From Acidobacteriota bacterium (lineage in GTDB: Bacteria > Acidobacteriota > Vicinamibacteria > Vicinamibacterales > JAFNAJ01), in assembly GCA_023384575.1 (NCBI GenBank), contig JAHDVP010000018.1:1-48348 (forward strand): 48,348 nucleotides of DNA, read 5' to 3'. The notes under the pieces are model-generated. The model made no database searches and was not told the DNA's origin. It saw only the letters and a program-made list of their open reading frames with translations. The position numbers and the translations under genes were made by a program. This document shows positions 7,836 to 14,999 of the stretch, piece after piece. Positions within the stretch are counted from its first letter, which is position 1. Each line of letters opens with the position of its first letter.

Positions 7836-8822
7836 ATGTCGAACGACGCGTCGCGTGCAGGGCCGGGCGCGCTCGACGTGAGGCGCGAACGCGGCGTGAA
7901 CCTGCCGTGGCTGCGCTACGGAGGCGACTTCGGGGCCAACGCCTGGCGTCCGCACGGCGGGCTGGCCACGCCGGAGGGACGGGCCGAGGCGGACGCGACG
8001 CTCGCAGCGATCGCTGACGCGGGCTTCGATCTGGTGCGGTGGTTCGTGCTCGCCGATGGCCGCGCGGGCATCCGGTTCGCGGCGGACGGCACGCCGCTCG
8101 GGCTCGATGGCTGGTGTCTGGACGACGTGTCGGCTGCGCTCGACGTGGCCTGGAGGAGGGGCTTGCGTCTCGTGCCGGTGTTGTTCGACTTCACCTGGTG
8201 CCGCGCGGCGCGCGTGGAAGCCGGGGTGCAGATCGGCGGCCGGTGCGAGGTCCTCGCCAGCCCCAGGCTGCGCGAGTCGCTGGTGGCGCACGTGGTCGCG
8301 CCGCTCGCGAGCCGCGTTGCCGGACACCCGGCGCTCGCCGCGTGGGACCTGTTCAACGAGCCCGAGTGGGTGACGTTCGGCTACGGCGGCTGGCGGCCGC
8401 GCCAGGTCGTGTCGCTGCACGCCATGCGCGATCTGCTCTCGCGAGCGGCGTCGGTGGTCGGTGCGGCGACGTCCAGACCCGTCACCGTCGGGCTCGCCTC
8501 GACGCGCGGCCTCGGGCTCACGGGCGCGCTCGATCTCGACTTCTACCAGGTCCACTGGTACGACCGCCTCGCCCATCGTGCGCCGCTCGACGAGCACGTG
8601 GCCCTCTTCGGGCTCGATCGCCCTGTCGTGCTGGGCGAGTTCCCCACGAGAGGTTCGGGATCCGACGCCGCCACGATCGTGGCGAGCGCCCGCCGAAGCG
8701 GCTACGCGGCCGCCTGGCCGTGGTCGTGGGCGGCTGCCGATGCCTGGTCGGATCGAGACACGGTCGTGCGGCTCGGGGGGCTGCACGCCGCTGGCCTGCC
8801 GGGCAGAGGGGCACTATCATAG
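7836..8822 (+). CDS. Glycoside hydrolase family 5-like (cellulase/mannanase superfamily) protein
   Basis: A 328-residue TIM-barrel glycosidase-like protein. DLFNEPEW supplies the NEP acid/base glutamate (about E175), and VVLGEFP near the end of the barrel supplies the likely nucleophile (about E268), the arrangement of clan GH-A retaining enzymes. VNLPWLRYGGDFG at the N-terminus resembles strand beta-1 of this superfamily. No signal peptide is evident, so a cytoplasmic location is likely unless the start is elsewhere. A GTG at 7830 overlaps the stop of the DUF1684 gene (GTGA) and is an alternative start; ATG 7836 follows AGGTGA. The natural substrate is unknown. Confidence 0.75.
   Translation: MSNDASRAGPGALDVRRERGVNLPWLRYGGDFGANAWRPHGGLATPEGRAEADATLAAIADAGFDLVRWFVLADGRAGIRFAADGTPLGLDGWCLDDVSAALDVAWRRGLRLVPVLFDFTWCRAARVEAGVQIGGRCEVLASPRLRESLVAHVVAPLASRVAGHPALAAWDLFNEPEWVTFGYGGWRPRQVVSLHAMRDLLSRAASVVGAATSRPVTVGLASTRGLGLTGALDLDFYQVHWYDRLAHRAPLDEHVALFGLDRPVVLGEFPTRGSGSDAATIVASARRSGYAAAWPWSWAAADAWSDRDTVVRLGGLHAAGLPGRGALS
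8815..8820 (+). promoter_or_regulatory. -10 box before the DUF5916 gene
   Basis: TATCAT overlaps the 3' end of the preceding gene and lies 59 bases before the ATG at 8879. The same hexamer precedes nhaC at 33306-33311. No convincing -35 is seen. Confidence 0.35.
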
Positions 8823-8878
8823 AGGCTTCGCCACTCTGACGTCCCGAGCGGAACCGGGGGGCAGATGCGCGTGGAGCC

Positions 8879-11164
8879 ATGTCGACTCGCCGGTCCCTCC
8901 TCCTTCCACCCTGTCTCGCGTTCGCGCTGACGTGCGGCGGACCATCCCTGCTCGCCGCTCCGGTCGATGTCTCCCGGATCGATGGCCCGCCACCCCCCGT
9001 GGCGCCCGACGTGGTCGCTCGTGACGAGGCCGGCCGCGCGACGCTGCGCGCGGTGCGGGTCGAGGGCCCCCTCACGATCGACGGGCGGCTCGACGAGGCC
9101 ATCTACGGCGAGGTGACGGCGATCTCCGGGTTCATCCAGCAGGAACCCCACGAAGGGGCCGCCGCGACCGAGCCGACCGACGTCTGGGTATTCTTCGACG
9201 ACAATCACCTGTACATTTCCGCTCGCTGCTGGGACAGCGACCCCGACCGCATCGTCGCCGACGAGCTGCGCCGGGACCACGATCGCCTCGTGGAGAACGA
9301 CAACTTCGGCGTGACGCTCGATACCTTCTACGATCGCCGCAACGGCTATCTCTTCTACACCACGCCGATGGGGGCCTTGTCCGACAGCCTGATCACCGAC
9401 GAGAGCTCGAGCGGCCGCGACTGGAACACGGTGTGGGAGGTGCGGACGGCTCGGTTCGAGCGGGGTTGGACCGTGGAGATGGCCATCCCGTTCCGCTCGC
9501 TCCGGTTCGCCCCCGGGCGCGACCAGATCTGGGGGATCAACTTCCGGCGGACCATCAGCCGGAAGAACGAGCGTTCGCATCTGACGCCGGTGGCGCGCGC
9601 CTGGGGGCGCGGGGGCGTGCTGAGACTCTCGGCCTCGGCCTCGCTCGTCGGCCTCGAGGTGCCCGCCGGCCGGCCACCGCTCGAGATGAAGCCCTACACG
9701 AGCGCGCGGCTCGACACGGACCACGTGGCCGACCCGGCCCGACTGAACGCCTTCGGCGGTGACGTCGGCGTCGACCTGAAATACGGCCTCACGCGCGGGC
9801 TCACCCTCGACGTGACCACGAACACCGACTTCGCGCAGGTGGAGGTCGACGAGCAGCAGGTCAATCTCACGCGGTTCAGCCTGTTCTTCCCGGAGAAGCG
9901 CGACTTCTTCCTCGAGGGACAGGGGATTTTCGCGTTTGCCGGCCAGGGTGGTGGGGGGGGAGGTGGCGGCGGGGGCGGCAACATCCCGATTCTGTTCTTC
10001 AGCCGCCGCATCGGCCTGAGTGACGGACAGGAAGTCCCCATTCAGGTGGGAAGCCGGCTCACCGGCCGGGCCGGTCGGTACTCGGTCGGCGCGCTCGCGA
10101 TCAGGACCGGCGCGTCGCCCGACGGCGAAGTCGACCCGACGACGTTCTCGGTCGTGCGGGTCAAGCGGGACGTGCTGCGGCGGAGCAACGTCGGCGCCAT
10201 CGTGACTCACCGCCAGCCTTCCGGGGGCGGTCGGAGCGCGAACCTGGCGGCTGGCCTCGATGCGAGCTTCACGTTCTTCGACGGCTTGAAGCTCAACGCG
10301 TACATCGCGGAGACGCAGACGCCCGGCGTGACCGGCGACGAGCGCAGTCATCGGACGCAGGTCGACTTCACCGGCGATCGATTCGGCTTCGTCGCGGATC
10401 ACCTGCGCGTGGGCGCCAACTTCAACCCCGAGGTGGGCTACGTCCGCCGGCAAGACATCCGCCGCGAGTTCGGCCGTTTCCGTTACAGTCCGCGCCCCGC
10501 GCGCCTGACGGGGATCCGGAAGTTCGACTTCTCGGCCGAGTACGAGTACCTGGCGCTCGGCGACGGACGACCCGACACCCGCAGCGTCGAGCTGCAGGGC
10601 GCGGCGACCTTCGAGAACGGCGACTCCTTCGAGGTCGAGTTGCAGGGCGTCGTCGAGACGCTGGCCGATGCCTTCGACTTGACCGAGACGGTGGTGCTCC
10701 CCGCAGGCATCTACGACTATCGGTACGCGCGCGCGACCTACTCGCTCGGACCGCAGCGGCGGTTCGGTGGCGAGGCCGGTGTGCGCATCGGCGAGTTCTA
10801 CGGCGGCCGCCGCGACGACATCAGCTACCAGGGGCGCATCGAGGTGTGGCCGACGTTGTCGGTCGAGCCCCGCCTGTCGGTCAACCGCGTGCGACTGCCC
10901 GAAGGCCGCTTCACGGCCACGCTCGCCGGCGGACGGGTGAACTACACGTTCACACCGAGAATGCTGCTGAGCGCGCTGCTGCAGTACAACTCGAGTGCCG
11001 AGTCGTTCGGGACGAACCTGCGCTTCCGCTGGGAGTACCGTCCGGGCAGCGAGCTGTTCGTGGTCTACAGCGAGGGGCGCGCCACCGAAAGACGACGCGG
11101 CGACCTGCCGTCGACCGAGAGCCGGTCGTTCGTGGTGAAGATCGCACGCCTGATGCGTTTCTGA
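8879..11164 (+). CDS. CBM9-like / DUF5916 outer-membrane protein
   Basis: A 761-residue exported protein. Residues 1-27 look like a signal peptide. Residues of about 55-230 match the carbohydrate-binding family 9-like domain (TIDGRLDEAIY, then DDNHLYISARCWDSDPD and FERGWTVEMAIPFRSLRF). The remainder, with TNTDFAQVEVDEQQVNLTRF and FFPEKRDFFLEG, is the DUF5916 region, which is predicted to form an outer-membrane beta-barrel; the protein ends in Phe, as barrels often do. Its transport or binding role is unknown. An 11-residue glycine run at about residue 360 is encoded partly by an eight-G tract (9953-9960). The next gene overlaps or closely follows the stop (TGATG). Confidence 0.85.
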   Translation: MSTRRSLLLPPCLAFALTCGGPSLLAAPVDVSRIDGPPPPVAPDVVARDEAGRATLRAVRVEGPLTIDGRLDEAIYGEVTAISGFIQQEPHEGAAATEPTDVWVFFDDNHLYISARCWDSDPDRIVADELRRDHDRLVENDNFGVTLDTFYDRRNGYLFYTTPMGALSDSLITDESSSGRDWNTVWEVRTARFERGWTVEMAIPFRSLRFAPGRDQIWGINFRRTISRKNERSHLTPVARAWGRGGVLRLSASASLVGLEVPAGRPPLEMKPYTSARLDTDHVADPARLNAFGGDVGVDLKYGLTRGLTLDVTTNTDFAQVEVDEQQVNLTRFSLFFPEKRDFFLEGQGIFAFAGQGGGGGGGGGGGNIPILFFSRRIGLSDGQEVPIQVGSRLTGRAGRYSVGALAIRTGASPDGEVDPTTFSVVRVKRDVLRRSNVGAIVTHRQPSGGGRSANLAAGLDASFTFFDGLKLNAYIAETQTPGVTGDERSHRTQVDFTGDRFGFVADHLRVGANFNPEVGYVRRQDIRREFGRFRYSPRPARLTGIRKFDFSAEYEYLALGDGRPDTRSVELQGAATFENGDSFEVELQGVVETLADAFDLTETVVLPAGIYDYRYARATYSLGPQRRFGGEAGVRIGEFYGGRRDDISYQGRIEVWPTLSVEPRLSVNRVRLPEGRFTATLAGGRVNYTFTPRMLLSALLQYNSSAESFGTNLRFRWEYRPGSELFVVYSEGRATERRRGDLPSTESRSFVVKIARLMRF
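9953..9960 (+). repeat. G8 homopolymer inside the DUF5916 gene
   Basis: Eight consecutive G residues lie in the polyglycine codons. A one-base slip would frameshift the protein at roughly half its length. Confidence 0.9.
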
Positions 11165-11187
11165 TGAGGGAGGTCGAGGTGGGATCG

Positions 11188-12039
11188 ATGCGTGGATCCG
11201 CTCGCGGACTCGTGGTCGTCGTTTTGGGCGTGGCGCTCGGCGGGTGCGCGGCCCGTGCCACCCAGGCGCGAACCGCGATGCCGCTCGTGCCGGTCGGCCT
11301 CGAGCAGTTGAACGGCGTGGTCTGGATGCAGACCGCCGTCGAATACGAGGCGGCGGCGCGCCTGGCCTATCACGCGGCCGGACTCGCGCTCGAGCGCGCG
11401 CTCGCCGACCCGTCGTGGACGGCGGCCACCGAGCAGTCCGGCGATTTCCACCGCCTGCCTCCGGCCGTCGTGCTGGATGTCGATGAGACGGTGCTCGACA
11501 ACTCGGTGCACCAGGCCCGCCTGGTGGCCGACGGCCGGGTCTACAACGAGCCACAGTGGAACGCGTGGTGCGAGGAACGGGCGGCCACGGCTGTGCCGGG
11601 CGCTCTCGAGTTCACACGGGCCGCGGCGACGCGGGGCGTGACCGTGTTCTACCTGACCAATCGCGAGGCGGCGGTGAAGGCGGCCACCCGCGACAACCTC
11701 GCGCAGCTCGGGTTCCCGCTCGATCCGGCGCGCGACACGCTGCTCACGAAAGGCGAGCGGCCCGAGTGGGCGGGATCGGAGAAGGCGTCGAGGCGTCGAT
11801 TCATCGCCCGCGACTACCGGATTCTGCTGCTCATCGGCGACGACTACGGCGACTTCAGCGAGGGGGCCCGTCGACCGCTCGCCGAGCGCCGCGCGAGTGC
11901 CGAGCCGCACCGTTCGTGGTGGGGCCAGCGCTGGTTCATGCTGCCGAACCCGAACTACGGCACCTGGGAACGGGCGCTCGTCGGCGCGGGCGAGGACGCG
12001 ATCGCCGCCAAGCGACGGCACCTCGTGACAGGACGCTGA
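11188..12039 (+). CDS. e(P4)-family 5'-nucleotidase / class C acid phosphatase lipoprotein
   Basis: About 283 residues. Starting at ATG 11188, the N-terminus is a textbook lipoprotein signal (basic MRGSARG, hydrophobic core, lipobox ALGGC), so the protein is probably membrane-anchored on the outside of the inner membrane or in the outer membrane. The HAD nucleophile motif DVDETVLDNS (D97, D99) and a second motif, VFYLTNREA, identify the class C/e(P4) phosphatases, which release nucleosides from NMN or NMP and other phosphomonoesters. LLLIGDDYGDF fits the fourth HAD motif. An ATG overlapping the DUF5916 stop at 11162-11166 is an alternative start, but it would put eight extra charged residues before the signal peptide. 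Confidence 0.9.
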   Translation: MRGSARGLVVVVLGVALGGCAARATQARTAMPLVPVGLEQLNGVVWMQTAVEYEAAARLAYHAAGLALERALADPSWTAATEQSGDFHRLPPAVVLDVDETVLDNSVHQARLVADGRVYNEPQWNAWCEERAATAVPGALEFTRAAATRGVTVFYLTNREAAVKAATRDNLAQLGFPLDPARDTLLTKGERPEWAGSEKASRRRFIARDYRILLLIGDDYGDFSEGARRPLAERRASAEPHRSWWGQRWFMLPNPNYGTWERALVGAGEDAIAAKRRHLVTGR

Positions 12040-12085
12040 AGGCCAGCCGGCGAACCCTCCGCTCCTTCGCGGGCGTCAAGAAAAG

Positions 12086-12209
12086 GGCTCAGGACTTGGC
12101 AGGTGATGACGCCAAGCCGCCGCAGGGGAGAGAGATCCCCTCTCGTGCCGAGTGAGCCAAGCGGCGACGTCACGCTCTCGACTGACGTCGTCGTCTTTGC
12201 GAATCAAAG
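12086..12209 (+). ncRNA. Candidate structured leader RNA upstream of queD
   Basis: Five helices can be drawn in this 124-base stretch. GGCTCA (12086-12091) with TGAGCC (12153-12158) encloses two hairpins: CTTGGC/GCCAAG (12095-12100/12111-12116) and AGGGGA/TCCCCT (12124-12129/12136-12141). Then come a ten-pair hairpin built on CGACGTCA/TGACGTCG (12163-12172/12183-12192) and CTTTG/CAAAG (12195-12199/12205-12209). A second GCCAAG at 12156-12161 could capture the CTTGGC arm and disrupt both the closing helix and the first hairpin, as expansion domains of regulatory RNAs do. It matches no riboswitch class I know. The queD start codon follows 27 bases later. Confidence 0.35.
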
Positions 12210-12236
12210 CCCTTAGTCGACGCGCAGGGTGACCAG

Positions 12237-12674
12237 ATGGAGAAGATCATCGTTCACGCGAAGTTCCACACCGGGCATCGCCAGATCGGGTATCCGGGCA
12301 AGTGCCGCTTCGTCCACGGGCACACGTGGCGGGGCACCATCGTCGTCACGACCGACGAGTTCCCCCGCGACGATCTCGACATGGCGCTCGACTTCGGCGA
12401 CCTGAAGCGGATCATGCGCGACTTCGATCACAAGATGATCGTGACCGCGCACGACGACACGTTCCTCGACCCGGCCCTGTTCGAGCCCGAGGGCGTCGTG
12501 GTGATCAAGGGCAAGGGGCCGAGCGTCGAGAACGTCGCCCTGCACGTGTTCGACGAGGTCGTGGCGCACATCCGGGCGAAGTTCCCCGACCGCGGGAAGA
12601 CCTATTCGGTCGAGGTGACGATTACCGAAACCGAGAACAACATCTTCGTCGTCGAGAAGCCGGTCACCATCTGA
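12237..12674 (+). CDS. queD: 6-carboxytetrahydropterin synthase / 6-pyruvoyl-tetrahydropterin synthase family (QueD-like)
   Basis: A 145-residue enzyme of the PTPS fold. The zinc ligands H14, H27 and H29 sit in FHTGHRQ and VHGHTW, the catalytic Cys is C23 in GKCRFVHGH, and DFDHKMI and ITETENN supply the remaining active-site His and Glu. QueD converts dihydroneopterin triphosphate to 6-carboxytetrahydropterin in queuosine/7-deazaguanine synthesis; a related pterin role cannot be excluded. No other queuosine gene is present nearby. The start ATG at 12237 follows CAGGGTGA. The 197 bases upstream are densely structured and may regulate this gene. Confidence 0.88.
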   Translation: MEKIIVHAKFHTGHRQIGYPGKCRFVHGHTWRGTIVVTTDEFPRDDLDMALDFGDLKRIMRDFDHKMIVTAHDDTFLDPALFEPEGVVVIKGKGPSVENVALHVFDEVVAHIRAKFPDRGKTYSVEVTITETENNIFVVEKPVTI

Positions 12675-12713
12675 GTCGTGGTCGTGCCGGCCTGCGGTAT
12701 GCTGGTCCGCACC

Positions 12714-13244
12714 ATGACTGCTTTCTGGCCGCCACCCGCCGACGACGAGTACGCCCCCTTCTACGCCAGATACGTTCGGCTCGCCCCCGATGGCCCGCCG
12801 GTCGACGTGCTCGCGGCGTGCCTCGACGACGTGGTCCGCCTCGTGTCGCCTCTCGGCGACGAGCAGGCGGGCCACCGCTACGCCCCTGGCAAGTGGAGCG
12901 TCCGCGAGGTGCTGGGTCACGTTGCCGACGCGGAGCGGGTGTTCGCGTACCGCATGGTGCGGTTCGCACGCGGCGACGCGACGCCCCTGCCCGCGTTCGA
13001 CGAGCAGGCGTGGATGGCGTCGGCGGGCTTCGATCGCCGCCCGCTGGCCGATCTCATCGCGGAGTTCAGGGCCGTGCGGCAGGCGACGATCGCCCTCGTG
13101 GGAAGCCTCGACGAGGCGGCGATTGCCCGCGAGGGTGTGGCGAGCGGCCACCGCGTGACGGTCAGGGCCCTTTATCGCATCATCGTGGGCCACGAGCGTC
13201 ACCACGTCGGCATCCTGCGCGAGCGCTACGGCCTGGACACGTGA
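12714..13244 (+). CDS. DinB-superfamily protein
   Basis: A 176-residue DinB/YfiT-type four-helix-bundle protein. The fold signature is WSVREVLGHVADAERVFAYR, which carries the first metal His, and GHERHHVGILRERYG near the C-terminus, which carries the other two. The family includes metal-dependent thiol transferases and damage-inducible proteins of unknown function; none of these roles is shown here. ATG 12714 was chosen over an in-frame start at 12678 because similarity begins here and a TATGCT -10 box (12698-12703) would give an almost leaderless transcript. The gene follows queD by 39 bases but may have its own promoter. Confidence 0.85.
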   Translation: MTAFWPPPADDEYAPFYARYVRLAPDGPPVDVLAACLDDVVRLVSPLGDEQAGHRYAPGKWSVREVLGHVADAERVFAYRMVRFARGDATPLPAFDEQAWMASAGFDRRPLADLIAEFRAVRQATIALVGSLDEAAIAREGVASGHRVTVRALYRIIVGHERHHVGILRERYGLDT

Positions 13245-13249
13245 CTTCG

Positions 13250-13283
13250 GTGCCGGCCGCATCCGGAGCGGCCATGCCGGCAC
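13250..13283 (+). terminator. Stem-loop after the DinB gene
   Basis: GGCCGC (13255-13260) pairs with GCGGCC (13268-13273) around a seven-base loop, and GTGCC/GGCAC outside can extend the stem across a five-base bulge. The element starts six bases after the stop codon. There is no T-tract. Confidence 0.35.
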
Positions 13284-13305
13284 TCCGGGTCAAACGACGG
13301 AGCCA

Positions 13306-13357
13306 CCAGCCTGTAGCCGTAGCCAGTAGCCTGTAGCCGCCAGCCTGCACCCTGTTG
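13306..13357. repeat. GCCTGTAGCC-type intergenic repeat, locus 1
   Basis: GCCTGTAGCC occurs at 13309-13318 and again at 13329-13338, embedded in similar words (CCAGCCTG, GTAGCCAGTAGCC). The same decamer recurs at 37442-37451 (inverted) and twice within 42866-42914. Here it lies between the dinB-like gene and tRNA-His. Confidence 0.7.
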
Positions 13358-13385
13358 GCAATGCCCGTGAATTCCGAGGGGAGGA

Positions 13386-13461
13386 TGGGGTGGATGACGG
13401 GACTCGAACCCGCAACAACCGGAGCCACAGTCCGGTGCTCTACCCTTGAGCTACACCCACC
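13386..13461 (-). tRNA. tRNA-His (anticodon GTG)
   Basis: On the minus strand GTGGGTG pairs with CATCCAC (one G-T pair), the D arm is GCTC/GAGC, the anticodon arm is CCGGA-CTGTGGC-TCCGG with anticodon GTG, and the T loop is TTCGAGT. The discriminator is C73 opposite a genomic G at -1 (13461), the hallmark of tRNA-His, and CCA is encoded (13388-13386). Confidence 0.96.
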
Positions 13462-13580
13462 ACGAAGGCGCGTGCCTGGGGCCGACGGCGGGCACCCGCT
13501 GGCCAGCGCAAACATCGAAGTGTAGCATCCGGGCCGCACCGCAGGCAACGTGAAGGCGCGCGCCGCGGACCCCGCCGCGG

Positions 13581-14639
13581 CTACTCGCTGACGGCCCGCA
13601 GCGTTCGTGCCGATCCCGGTTCCGACATCGGCGTCAACCGGCCTTCGGCGACGCGAGCCCACATCGAGGACACCCCCACCGCGGCCCGCTGTTTGGCCTG
13701 GTACATCAACTCGTCGGCCCGATGGATCATCTCGTTGGCGAGGCTGCGGGCGATGCCCCGGCGCTCGCGCAGGGGACCGAGCCGCAGGCAGACGACGCCG
13801 ACGTCGACGCGCACGGGGCGGTCGACGAGGCGGGGATGTTCGAGCGACCAGTCGAATGCCTCGACCTTCGTCTTGAACCGGCCAGCGATCGTCAGCGCCT
13901 CGTGGCTGCCGGGCAGCTCGGGGATCAGAAAGCAGAACTCGTCGCCTCCAAAGCGTGCGTGCAGCTCGCGGGCCGGCGAGGCGTCCTGGGCCAGCAGATC
14001 GCCCGATCGCAGCTGTTCCGACAGCAGGAGCGCGACGCGCTCGATGATCCGGTCGCCGGTAGCGTGGCCCAGGTGGTCGTTGAACCATTTGAAGCCGGCG
14101 ATGTCGACGATGCCGAGGGCGCACCAGCGTCCGCGCTGCTCGACGGCCAGGAACGACTCGACCTGCTCCATGAACCAGTTGAAGTTGAGCAGCTTCGTTT
14201 TCGGGTCGCGCCGGGCCTTGTCGGCCAGCTGCGCTACGACGTCCTCGAAATACTCGACGAGCGAGCTGAGCGTCTCGTCTCGCGCGGCCAGCTCGCGCTG
14301 TAGGCTGGCCACCCGTTCGGTGAAGCCGGTCGACAGCGCGGTGATGGCGTCGAGCTTCGCGTCGAGCCCGAGCCGACGCTCGCGGTCGACCACGTCGGTG
14401 AAGTGCGCGAGCAACTGGTCCTTCTGCCACGTCGGCGCACGAAGCTCTGCCGCGATCCAGGCGCGGAGTTCGTCTGGCGTGGCCGGCTGCCCCCCAGCCG
14501 TCGACGGCCTCGAAATCGGCACGACGCGAGTCCGCTTCCGTGTCACGGCTGACCTGCCTTCGCTGCTCCCGGGGCCCGTCCCTGGAGCTGAATCAAGATC
14601 CGTTCCCCCGTCCATCGCCATGTGGGGCGTGTCGTCCAC
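13581..14639 (-). CDS. GGDEF-domain diguanylate cyclase
   Basis: About 352 residues. The C-terminal half is a GGDEF domain: DPKTKLLNFNWFM, FKWFNDHLGHATGD and an intact RFGGDEF (231-235), so c-di-GMP synthesis from two GTP is expected. The usual RxxD product-inhibition site five residues before GGDEF is not present; the position lies in a short insertion (QDASPARELHARF). The N-terminal half is charged and helical (about residues 55-140, probably coiled coil) with no membrane segment or known sensor domain, so the protein should be cytoplasmic. The start is uncertain: GTG 14639 or ATGs at 14621 and 14615, none with a good ribosome site. The gene is divergent from the RND efflux pair. Confidence 0.9.
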   Translation of the reverse strand: MDDTPHMAMDGGTDLDSAPGTGPGSSEGRSAVTRKRTRVVPISRPSTAGGQPATPDELRAWIAAELRAPTWQKDQLLAHFTDVVDRERRLGLDAKLDAITALSTGFTERVASLQRELAARDETLSSLVEYFEDVVAQLADKARRDPKTKLLNFNWFMEQVESFLAVEQRGRWCALGIVDIAGFKWFNDHLGHATGDRIIERVALLLSEQLRSGDLLAQDASPARELHARFGGDEFCFLIPELPGSHEALTIAGRFKTKVEAFDWSLEHPRLVDRPVRVDVGVVCLRLGPLRERRGIARSLANEMIHRADELMYQAKQRAAVGVSSMWARVAEGRLTPMSEPGSARTLRAVSE

Positions 14640-14999
14640 AGAACGAATAAGCCATGTATCTACAAATACTTATGGAGGCCGACGAATCTCCAGGCGCCGC
14701 CGGGCGTCAAAAGGGGCTAGCGACGCAGGTGTCGCGAAACCCGTCACCAGCGTGTACTGATCGATGCGCAGGATGCCGATCATTGATGCAACGACCGGCT
14801 CCCCTCGTCTTCCTCAGGCCCGAACACCACCCCGCGTTCGTGGTAAGCGCCGGGTGGGGGCGAGGCGTATGGTCGTTTACATCACCACCAGCGGCCCCGG
14901 CGGGCGGCCCGACCCGATGACCCTGGCCTCGACGCCGCCGGCGTCCGCGGCCTCAATCCCGACAGTCGTTTGCGCGCCACCCGACTCACTCACCCCATC
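14640..14999. other. 360-bp gap between the GGDEF gene and the RND operon
   Basis: No convincing gene: open frames of 83-88 codons here have compositions unlike the surrounding proteins and no ribosome sites. An AT-rich patch at 14645-14675 (see separate entry) probably holds the GGDEF promoter or operator. A TTTACA box at 14876-14881 resembles a -35 for the efflux operon but has no matching -10. Confidence 0.5.
14653..14674. promoter_or_regulatory. AT-rich imperfect palindrome upstream of the GGDEF gene
   Basis: CATGTAT (14653-14659) and ATACTTATG (14666-14674) form an imperfect inverted repeat in the most AT-rich patch of the gap, 14 bases upstream of the GTG at 14639. It may be an operator or part of the promoter. 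Confidence 0.3.

Noticed and set aside
12086-12209. preQ1 or GEMM (cyclic di-nucleotide) riboswitch before queD
   Set aside because: The compact preQ1 hairpin with its A-rich tail is absent, and the GEMM tetraloop-receptor elements are not present. It is kept only as an unassigned structured leader.
13400-13461. tRNA-associated integration site for a genomic island
   Set aside because: No integrase and no direct repeat of the tRNA-His 3' end was found nearby; flanking genes have the same base composition.
14654-14920. Small 88-codon open frame in the GGDEF-efflux gap
   Set aside because: No ribosome site and Pro/Ala/Arg-rich with no hydrophobic or structural pattern; best left as non-coding.
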